This document shows positions 1 through 5,016 of a DNA stretch of 5,016 nt, in pieces. The notes under the pieces are model-generated. The model worked only from the letters and a program-made list of their open reading frames with translations, made no database searches and was not told the DNA's origin. The stretch comes from Bacteroidota bacterium (lineage in GTDB: Bacteria > Bacteroidota > Rhodothermia > Rhodothermales > UBA10348): contig SMXL01000041.1 of NCBI GenBank assembly GCA_004356385.1, forward strand, positions 1-5,016. The letters are read 5' to 3'. Within the stretch, counting starts at the first letter, position 1. Each line of letters begins with the position of its first letter. Position numbers and translations under genes: made by a program.

Positions 1-1413
1 AGCGGCGAAGACGGAGCCTTGTACGATCTGATCTGGAAAAGAACCGTCGCTTCCCAGATGGCAGACGCAAAACTCAATCTGGTTACGGTTAAAATTCATG
101 CCGGAGACGGCGGTGATACATCGACCTTCAGGGCCAACGGCAGGACAATCGAATTTCCTGGTTTTTTCAGGGCGTACATCGAGGGATCCGACGATCCGGA
201 CGCAGCTCTCGATGACCGCGAACAACCTCTACCGGACCTCGACGTTGACGACCACCCGGGCTTGGAATCCTTGGATCCCAAGGGGCATGAGACTAAACCG
301 CCGGCTCGGTACACGGATGCCAGCCTGATCAAAATTCTTGAAAAAGAAGGCATCGGGAGACCGAGTACGTATGCGTCAATCATCGACACGATCGTTCGCA
401 GAGGGTACACGCGGAGGAAGAGCAATCAGCTTATTCCGACGCTGACAGCCTTCGCCACCAACAACTTGCTCGAACAACAATTTGCCCACCTGGTCGATGT
501 AGGGTTTACGGCAGAGATGGAGCAGGTGCTCGATGATATTGCCGATGGAAAAATTAAGGCTCTCCCCTATCTGGAAAAGTTTTTTAATGGCGAGGCCGGA
601 CTGGAGTCTCAGGTAGAAAAAAGCCTCGACAAGATCGACGCCAAAGAAGTCTCGAGTATTCGCTTCCCTAAATGGGAGCCCTACACTGTGCGGGTTGGAA
701 AGTACGGACCGTACGTAGACGCAGAGGTTGACGGCGAAAGAGTGCCTGCCTCAATCCCTCCCGAAACGGCACCAGCTGACATCACAGCCGAAATGCTGAA
801 AGGATTTATCGATGATAAGCTCAAGGAAGACAAAGTGATGGGTATTCATCCAGAAGCCGAAATACCGGTTCTCCTGAAAAAAGGACCGTTCGGGTATTAC
901 GTACAGCTCGGCGACGATGAACAGGAAGGAAAACCCAAGCGAATTTCCGTTCCAAGATCATTCGACCCGGAATCCCTGACATTTGAACAGTCGTTGTCGC
1001 TTCTGGAGCTCCCTAAAACACTGGGTCAACACCCCGAAACAGGTAACAATATTGTAGCCAATATTGGGCGGTACGGCCCGTACGTGCAGCATGGTTCTAC
1101 GTTCGCCTCTTTAACGGTGGAAGATGACGTTCTCACCGTAGGATACGACCGGGCCCTTGAGCTGATCGCAAAAAAAGCGCAACGAAACAAGCCTCTTCGT
1201 ACGCTTGGAAAACATCCTGAGACTGGAGAAATGATCGAAATTTTTGATGGTAGATACGGGCCGTATGTCAAACATCAGAAACTGAACGCATCTCTTCCGA
1301 AAGACAAGGCACCGGAATCAGTCACGCTTGAAGAGGCGATAGTCCTGCTGGCTAAAAAAGCTGAAGCGAAAGGCGCTAAGAAAAAGCCGCGCAGGAAGGC
1401 GAAGAAAAAGTAG
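1..1413 (+). CDS. topA: DNA topoisomerase I (type IA), C-terminal part, 5' end outside window
   Basis: TopA relaxes negatively supercoiled DNA by breaking and resealing one strand through a 5'-phosphotyrosine intermediate. The frame is open from base 1 with no start in view, so this is a 470-codon fragment. The TOPRIM domain and catalytic tyrosine must lie upstream. Visible codons 8-20 (YDLIWKRTVASQM) and 98-103 (TKPPAR), followed by GIGRPSTYAS from codon 117 and VDVGFTAEM further on, are conserved core motifs that align well with my recollection of E. coli TopA. From about codon 228 the sequence changes to TOPRIM C-terminal-type repeats carrying YGPYV or FGYYV at codons 235, 297, 358 and 419. 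There is no cysteine anywhere in the fragment, so the zinc ribbons of E. coli TopA are absent. The protein ends in a Lys/Arg-rich tail (codons 458-470), probably DNA-binding. The TAG stop lies 14 bp from the convergent rsgA stop. Confidence 0.97.
   Translation, partial: SGEDGALYDLIWKRTVASQMADAKLNLVTVKIHAGDGGDTSTFRANGRTIEFPGFFRAYIEGSDDPDAALDDREQPLPDLDVDDHPGLESLDPKGHETKPPARYTDASLIKILEKEGIGRPSTYASIIDTIVRRGYTRRKSNQLIPTLTAFATNNLLEQQFAHLVDVGFTAEMEQVLDDIADGKIKALPYLEKFFNGEAGLESQVEKSLDKIDAKEVSSIRFPKWEPYTVRVGKYGPYVDAEVDGERVPASIPPETAPADITAEMLKGFIDDKLKEDKVMGIHPEAEIPVLLKKGPFGYYVQLGDDEQEGKPKRISVPRSFDPESLTFEQSLSLLELPKTLGQHPETGNNIVANIGRYGPYVQHGSTFASLTVEDDVLTVGYDRALELIAKKAQRNKPLRTLGKHPETGEMIEIFDGRYGPYVKHQKLNASLPKDKAPESVTLEEAIVLLAKKAEAKGAKKKPRRKAKKK
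841..1389 (+). repeat. Three tandem 61-codon repeats in the TopA C-terminal domain
   Basis: Three consecutive units of exactly 183 bp (841-1023, 1024-1206, 1207-1389) each open with G-x-HPE, seen as GIHPEA, GQHPETG and GKHPETG. Each then carries the aromatic motif FGYYV or YGPYV about 16 codons later, a short Ser-(Leu/Val) strand, and an acidic ...LTxExALxLL-like helix. A further, less complete copy precedes them, with YGPYV at 703-717. These match the Toprim C-terminal repeat type found in zinc-ribbon-free bacterial TopA proteins. The family's presumed role is binding single-stranded DNA. The similarity is at protein level; the DNA of the copies has diverged. Confidence 0.8.
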
Positions 1414-1427
1414 CCGGATGCGCTGTA

Positions 1428-2432
1428 TTATCGACCCACGTCTTTTTTCCCTTGTCTGAGTGATTCGAGGATGTTGAGATAACTCTCGTATCGTTCCGGC
1501 CGGATTACATCGTCTGCTGCGGCTTGTTGCACGCGACAATCCGGTTCGTGGTCGTGCACACAATTGGGAAATCTGCACAGAGTGGCAAACTCTGCGAATT
1601 CGACAAAAAAATGTGTCAGGTCTGAAGGTGCAATGTCCACGAGTCCAAACTCCCGCAAACCGGGTGTATCTGCGACATACCCTCCTGAAGACAGTGGATA
1701 AAGTGCGGCATACGTGGTTGTATGCACACCCTTTCCGGTGCTTTCGCTTATTTCTCCGGTCCGCAACTGGAGGCCGTCCTGGATCGCATTAAGTAACGAC
1801 GACTTCCCCACACCCGATGGACCGACGATGACATTTATTTTGTTCTGCATCGCTTTACGAATGGCATCTATTCCTCTCCCCGTTTTCGCACTGGTACGGT
1901 ATACGGGGTAACCCAGCTCAGAATAAACGTCTTCCCAGAATTCTATCGCCTCGGCAAATGATTCGTCTATCAGGTCCGATTTATTGATGACGATTTTGGC
2001 CGGGATATCGTATACCTCTGCCATTACCAGGAATCGATCGATCATCCCAGAATTGATCTTCGGAAATAGTGTGCTCTGGATTATCCACGCACTGTCAATA
2101 TTGGCGGCAATCACGTGCTCTTTGCCGACTTTACGACCAGCCGCTCGACGCGACAGTTTATTTATCCGCTCCTCAATGATTTCAATGACTCCGCTTCCGT
2201 CAGCGTTCACCGAGAATTCGACGCGGTCACCCACCACAACCGGGTTTGTCTCGTCGGTGGCACGAAGTCTGAATCGACCCCGAATAGTTGCCCGGTAAAG
2301 TTTCGTCCCGGATTGGACGTCATACCAACTCCCGGTCGCCTTGACTATCGTGCCGGCCTTCCTTCCTTCCGGACGTTCGAAAGACCGATCTGGATCGAGG
2401 CGCGATGATGATTCCGTTGAGTCGTCTTCCAA
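1428..2432 (-). CDS. rsgA: Ribosome small-subunit-dependent GTPase A
   Basis: RsgA is a GTPase that binds the 30S subunit and acts as a late assembly checkpoint, with GTPase activity stimulated by the ribosome. The 334 residues show the circularly permuted order diagnostic of the family: G4 NKSD at 150-153, G5 SAK at 181-183, G1 P-loop GPSGVGKSS at 204-212, G2 GKGVHTTT at 233-240 and G3 DTPG at 255-258. Residues about 25-95 form the N-terminal OB-fold (GSWYDV, VVVGDRVEF). The C-terminal zinc site is C286, C291, H293 and C299. The start is TTG, the only plausible initiator between the upstream in-frame TGA and the OB-fold, since the next Met is residue 130. It gives a roughly 25-residue acidic, Ser-rich N-terminal extension. 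No Shine-Dalgarno is visible. The gene lies 12 nt downstream of the small membrane gene, probably co-transcribed and translationally coupled, and converges on topA. Confidence 0.97.
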   Translation of the reverse strand: MEDDSTESSSRLDPDRSFERPEGRKAGTIVKATGSWYDVQSGTKLYRATIRGRFRLRATDETNPVVVGDRVEFSVNADGSGVIEIIEERINKLSRRAAGRKVGKEHVIAANIDSAWIIQSTLFPKINSGMIDRFLVMAEVYDIPAKIVINKSDLIDESFAEAIEFWEDVYSELGYPVYRTSAKTGRGIDAIRKAMQNKINVIVGPSGVGKSSLLNAIQDGLQLRTGEISESTGKGVHTTTYAALYPLSSGGYVADTPGLREFGLVDIAPSDLTHFFVEFAEFATLCRFPNCVHDHEPDCRVQQAAADDVIRPERYESYLNILESLRQGKKDVGR

Positions 2433-2444
2433 AACGTCAGTGTA

Positions 2445-2786
2445 TCAGCTTTTGGTTCGGACGCGCTCTTTCTCAAGCGCGTCCTCACTCAGATGTAGAT
2501 CCATATCAGATAACAAATCAACTTTGGATGCCTCAATCTGACGAGGAGTATTTTGGAGAACCAAGGCATCCTCCAGCGTCTCAAGCTTTTCTTCCAGAGG
2601 TCCTATTGCCGAACGAACAGCTCGTTTCATCATTCGCTCGAGCTCACTGGTTGTAAGACTCGAAGACCCTGACCCTATGTTTCGCTGTGCATTTTTCGAT
2701 TTATACCGCATTGTCATTCCGATGATCGAAAGTATCGTGAATGATAGAATAGCAAGTACAAACAGGACGAAAAGTTCTTCGGGCAT
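2445..2786 (-). CDS. Small single-pass membrane protein with cytoplasmic helix, function unknown
   Basis: I do not recognise this 113-residue protein as a named family. Residues about 5-26 (LFVLFVLAILSFTILSIIG...) form one strongly hydrophobic helix with almost no N-terminal leader. It is followed by basic residues (RYKSKNAQR, 27-35), which predicts the C-terminus in the cytoplasm. A Gly/Ser linker (38-43) leads to an amphipathic, coiled-coil-prone helix at about 46-75 (LERMMKRAV..., then PLEEKLETLEDAL). The rest is a charged tail ending in TKS. This membrane anchor plus short coiled coil resembles the layout of PspB, but I see no sequence match that would support that name. The ATG is bounded by an in-frame TAG 15 nt upstream, so the start is firm. 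The only GGAG-like sequence (2815-2820) is 28 nt away, too far for normal use. It lies directly upstream of rsgA in the same frame, consistent with a two-gene transcript. Confidence 0.8.
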   Translation of the reverse strand: MPEELFVLFVLAILSFTILSIIGMTMRYKSKNAQRNIGSGSSSLTTSELERMMKRAVRSAIGPLEEKLETLEDALVLQNTPRQIEASKVDLLSDMDLHLSEDALEKERVRTKS

Positions 2787-2808
2787 AACGGGAATGGGCT
2801 ATTGTTGT

Positions 2809-2849
2809 CGGCGTCTCCTCTGTCGTTGAACAGATAGTACAGTACGCCG
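2809..2849. repeat. Nested inverted repeat upstream of the small membrane gene
   Basis: The outer arms CGGCGT (2809-2814) and ACGCCG (2844-2849) are perfect 6-bp complements. Inside them TCTGT (2819-2823) and ACAGA (2830-2834) form a second perfect 5-bp stem with a 6-nt loop, separated from the outer stem by an asymmetric internal loop. In the minus-strand transcript this would be a leader hairpin ending 22 nt before the ATG, with the only GGAG-like stretch in its internal loop. It could also be a protein-binding site. Arms this short often arise by chance. No U-tract follows, so it is not an intrinsic terminator. Confidence 0.3.
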
Positions 2850-2851
2850 TG

Positions 2852-2878
2852 TTAATATCGATTGTTACGATCTATCAA
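2852..2878 (-). promoter_or_regulatory. Weak candidate promoter for the small membrane gene and rsgA
   Basis: The 126-bp gap between gcdH and the small gene (2787-2912) has no gene. Read on the minus strand it contains TTGATA (2878-2873), a 15-bp spacer and TATTAA (2857-2852), a fair sigma-70-like pair with a short spacer. It lies in an AT-rich patch about 65 nt upstream of the ATG. A start near 2845 would remove most of the 5' arm of the nested inverted repeat, so the promoter and the leader-hairpin reading do not fit together well. No intrinsic terminator for gcdH is visible in the gap, so read-through from gcdH is possible. Confidence 0.2.
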
Positions 2879-2912
2879 GTTTGGAAAATAATGAAAAGCG
2901 AGCCAACAAGCC

Positions 2913-4157
2913 TTATAAGTCGTTGCCCCGTGGAGTAAACGATTGTATGCCCGTCAACTCACGCCCGAGAATCAGGCCATGAATATCATATGTCCCTTCG
3001 TATGTATTTACACTTTCAAGGTTCATCATGTGATGCACTACCCTGAATTCGCCCGTGATACCATTTCCACCCAACATATCGCGCGCAACCCGGGCTATCT
3101 CCAATGCAGAACCGCAATTGGCTCTTTTTGCTAGTGAGACCATCGATGGAACGAGTTTCCCTTCGTCTTTTAACTGTCCAAGACGAAAAGCGAGAAGCTG
3201 CATTTTGGTTATCTCAGTCACCATGTTAGCCAGTTTGGTTTGCACGAGTTGCATGGCAGCCAACGGATACCCAAACTGTTTCCTTTCCATCACATATTTG
3301 AATGCACGTGAATAGCAATTTTCAGCCGCGCCTACGACGCCAAATGCTATCCCAAATCGCGCGCTGTTCAGGCAGGTGAACGGGCCTTTGAGACCCCGGA
3401 CATCCGGAAACGCATTTTCATCTGGCACGAATACATCTTCCATGACGATTTCACCCGTGATTGATGCCCGCAAGGACATCTTATTATGCGTGATCGGAGC
3501 ACTATATCCTTCCATCTCTTTTTCCAGGATGAACCCGCGAATAACCCCTTCGTCAGAGGCTTTTTCTTTGGCTTTTGCCCAGATAATGGCCACATCGGCG
3601 AAGGGTGAATTTGTGATCCACATTTTCGCACCATTCAGGATCCACCCGCCGTCGGTTTTCAAGGCAGTCGTATTCATAGATCCCGGATCTGACCCGTGAT
3701 CTGGTTCTGTCAGGCCAAAACACCCAATTAGTTCTGCCGTTGCGAGTCGAGGTAAATATTTTTGCCGTTGATCTTCGGTGCCAAAGACAAAAATCGGATA
3801 CATAACCAGCGAAGACTGAACCGATGCAAAGGACCTGTAGCCAGAATCAACTCGTTCCAATTCGCGGGCAATTAAACCGTAGGCCATATTGCTGATTCCA
3901 GATCCCCCGTATTCTTCAGGCAATGTTGAACCGAGCAATCCGAGTTCACCCATTTCGCGGGGAATCTCGGCGTGAAAAATTTCCTGCTGATTGCCTTCCA
4001 ATGCGCGAGGTTCGAGCGACGTCGACGCGTACTCCCGCGTCGACTCCATTATCAAACGTTCTTCTTCGCCCAGAAGTGATTCAAATAGAAAGGCATCTTC
4101 CGGATTAAATGACTGTTTTGACATGTACGGCGCGATCGGAAAGTGAATTTGCGGCAT
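2913..4157 (-). CDS. gcdH: Glutaryl-CoA dehydrogenase (acyl-CoA dehydrogenase family)
   Basis: This flavoenzyme oxidises and decarboxylates glutaryl-CoA to crotonyl-CoA and CO2, passing electrons to ETF. The step belongs to lysine, tryptophan and glutarate breakdown. The 414 residues match GCDH much better than generic acyl-CoA dehydrogenases: MGELGLLG at 69-76, then ELERVDSGYRS (99-109), which supplies the Glu101/Arg108/Ser109 set corresponding to human Glu87/Arg94/Ser95 at the substrate carboxylate. FAD-binding motifs are FGLTEPDHGSD (147-157) and WITNSP (180-185). RKQFG (292-296) and ARDMLGGNGI (358-367) are family signatures. The catalytic base is Glu387 in NTYEGT, preceded by Tyr386 as I recall for decarboxylating members. 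Fold order is N-terminal helical, middle beta, C-terminal helical. The true start may be Met12 (ATG at 4124), giving a more typical 403 residues; neither start has a Shine-Dalgarno. It is divergent from tyrA. No ETF or glutarate pathway partner is in view. Confidence 0.95.
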   Translation of the reverse strand: MPQIHFPIAPYMSKQSFNPEDAFLFESLLGEEERLIMESTREYASTSLEPRALEGNQQEIFHAEIPREMGELGLLGSTLPEEYGGSGISNMAYGLIARELERVDSGYRSFASVQSSLVMYPIFVFGTEDQRQKYLPRLATAELIGCFGLTEPDHGSDPGSMNTTALKTDGGWILNGAKMWITNSPFADVAIIWAKAKEKASDEGVIRGFILEKEMEGYSAPITHNKMSLRASITGEIVMEDVFVPDENAFPDVRGLKGPFTCLNSARFGIAFGVVGAAENCYSRAFKYVMERKQFGYPLAAMQLVQTKLANMVTEITKMQLLAFRLGQLKDEGKLVPSMVSLAKRANCGSALEIARVARDMLGGNGITGEFRVVHHMMNLESVNTYEGTYDIHGLILGRELTGIQSFTPRGNDL

Positions 4158-4297
4158 TGAGACGGTAAGATAACAAGCCTGCCATGTCGGGACCGCTTTA
4201 AAAATGGGGATAGATTAAACTTGACGACATTTTTGCGGCATTTCTTTGGCCCCTCGGTAATAACTTCCAAGCCTTTCTCAATTCACCAGTTCGCGGC
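4158..4297. other. Divergent gcdH-tyrA intergenic region
   Basis: This 140-bp region separates two diverging genes and should carry both promoters. It has an AT-rich core (about 4196-4235). A 6-bp inverted pair, ATGTCG (4184-4189) and CGACAT (4225-4230), is centred near 4207, and its right arm overlaps the candidate tyrA -33/-35 element. That could be an operator but the spacing of 35 bp and short arms make it weak. I could not find a convincing promoter in the gcdH direction, and no small gene is supported here. Confidence 0.4.
4221..4248 (+). promoter_or_regulatory. Candidate Bacteroidota-type promoter for tyrA
   Basis: TTGAC begins at 4221 and, 17 bp after the TTG, TTTCTTTG lies at 4241-4248. 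This fits the Bacteroidota sigma pattern TTG / TAnnTTTG except for one base (T for A at the second position). Transcription would start near 4255, leaving a 5' leader of about 40 nt before the GTG at 4298. No E. coli-like -10 hexamer lies at 16-18 bp from the TTGACG. The assignment depends on the organism really being a Bacteroidota relative. Confidence 0.3.
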
Positions 4298-5016
4298 GTG
4301 GAACACAGAATTGCAATCATCGGAACGGGCCTCATTGGCGCATCGATCGGCCTGGCCCTTCGTCGATCAAATCCCGGCATTCACATATGCGGATTTGATT
4401 CTGCTGTCGTGTTAGAGACCGCTCTTGCGCGTGGAGCCATCTCAGAGATTGCCGAATCCATCGAAGAAGCTGTCTCGGATGCTGAGATCGTTATCGTCGC
4501 AACGCCCATATCGTCTGTTGAATCTGTTTTCAAGTCGATGGCGCCGTTTCTGGAGGTCGGAGCGATTGTGACGGATGTCTGTTCAGTGAAATGTGAAATC
4601 CGGGATTCAGCCCGTAACTATTTGCCTGATTACGTCACTTTTGTAGGCGGTCACCCGATGGCCGGATCGGAACGAACAGGACCCGGGCATGCCGACGAAC
4701 TGTTGCTCGAAAACGCGACGTATGTTCTTTGTCCGCCTGAATCCGTGTCATTTGAGTCATTCGAGTCATATTTCACACCCCTTGTCACCTTGCTGCGATC
4801 GACGGGTGCTCGACTTATGCTTCTCACCGCAGAGCAGCATGATAGAATTGCCGCGGTGATCAGCCATGTGCCTCAGCTGCTGGCGGTAGCACTTGTAAAT
4901 CTTGCCGGCGCCGCCGCAGAGAGCGATTCAGAATTGTTAGCTCTCGCAGCCGGCGGTTTTCGGGATATGACGAGAATAGCATCGTCGCCATTTACCGTGT
5001 GGGACCCTATTCTGCG
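4298..5016 (+). CDS. tyrA: Prephenate dehydrogenase, N-terminal 239 codons, 3' end outside window
   Basis: TyrA oxidatively decarboxylates prephenate to 4-hydroxyphenylpyruvate, the step committing chorismate-derived carbon to tyrosine. The open frame begins with the NAD-binding loop GTGLIGASIG (residues 9-18). Asp34, at the end of the second strand (CGFD), favours NAD+ over NADP+. DVCSVK (93-98) and GGHPMAGSE (117-125) supply Ser96 and catalytic His119, by analogy with Ser126 and His147 of Aquifex TyrA. SHVPQ (189-193) and GGFRDMTRIA (219-228, Arg226) are the dimerisation-domain substrate motifs. The start is GTG at 4298: upstream in frame to the TAG at 4211 there is no ATG, GTG or TTG, and the Rossmann strand starts four residues in. 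No fused chorismate mutase precedes it. Family length is about 280-370, so the last part of the catalytic domain and any C-terminal ACT domain are beyond the window. An arogenate or dual-substrate form cannot be excluded. Confidence 0.95.
   Translation, partial: MEHRIAIIGTGLIGASIGLALRRSNPGIHICGFDSAVVLETALARGAISEIAESIEEAVSDAEIVIVATPISSVESVFKSMAPFLEVGAIVTDVCSVKCEIRDSARNYLPDYVTFVGGHPMAGSERTGPGHADELLLENATYVLCPPESVSFESFESYFTPLVTLLRSTGARLMLLTAEQHDRIAAVISHVPQLLAVALVNLAGAAAESDSELLALAAGGFRDMTRIASSPFTVWDPIL

Noticed and set aside
1026..1271. Minus-strand open frame of 81 codons inside topA, containing YGPY twice
   Set aside because: It is a shadow of topA. The repeated YGPY comes from the palindromic YGPY codons on the sense strand, and no start signal or family supports it.
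1376..1427. Possible intrinsic terminator for rsgA in the T-rich antisense of the topA Lys tail
   Set aside because: The best stem is only about 3 bp (GCC/GGC) before the T-run. The T-richness is explained by lysine codons.
1984..2408. Two overlapping plus-strand open frames (1984-2298 and 2115-2408) antisense to rsgA
   Set aside because: Both lie entirely over the well-supported rsgA coding region and show no recognisable domain.
2879..2912. Possible gcdH terminator just after its stop
   Set aside because: There is T-rich sequence on the minus strand but no stable stem ahead of it.
4052..4270. Minus-strand frame of 72 codons overlapping the gcdH start and intergenic region
   Set aside because: It has a TTG start, low-complexity basic content, and lies out of frame with gcdH over most of its length.
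4221..4415. Plus-strand frame of 64 codons from TTG at 4221
   Set aside because: It runs out of frame through the tyrA Rossmann region. The tyrA frame carries the clear GTGLIG motif.

Overview
This looks like an ordinary bacterial chromosomal segment, with five protein-coding genes and no sign of mobile elements, CRISPR, phage or RNA genes. The four visible start sites all lack a Shine-Dalgarno sequence, two of the starts are TTG or GTG, and TopA has a cysteine-free, repeat-bearing C-terminus. One candidate promoter also resembles the Bacteroidota TTG / TAnnTTTG type. Together these suggest the Bacteroidota or a relative such as Rhodothermota/Balneolota. That placement is inference only.

Layout: (1) 1-1413 (+) is the 3' portion of topA, DNA topoisomerase I, ending in tandem 61-residue repeats and a Lys/Arg tail. 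(2) 1428-2432 (-) is rsgA, the circularly permuted GTPase of 30S ribosome assembly, convergent with topA across only 14 bp. (3) 2445-2786 (-) is a small one-helix membrane protein of unknown function. It lies 12 nt upstream of rsgA, in the same reading frame, and probably shares its transcript. (4) 2787-2912 is a 126-bp gap with a nested inverted repeat and a weak promoter candidate. (5) 2913-4157 (-) is gcdH, glutaryl-CoA dehydrogenase, with its catalytic and substrate-binding residues intact. (6) 4158-4297 is a divergent intergenic region with a candidate promoter for the next gene. (7) 4298-5016 (+) is tyrA, prephenate dehydrogenase, starting at GTG and cut by the window end.

The genes do not form one pathway: they cover DNA topology, ribosome assembly, lysine/tryptophan/glutarate catabolism and tyrosine synthesis. 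The only likely functional unit is the small membrane gene with rsgA. I see no convincing new biological system. The points worth a second look are the same-frame TGA/TTG junction ahead of rsgA, the unknown membrane protein, and the exact spacing of the TopA repeats.
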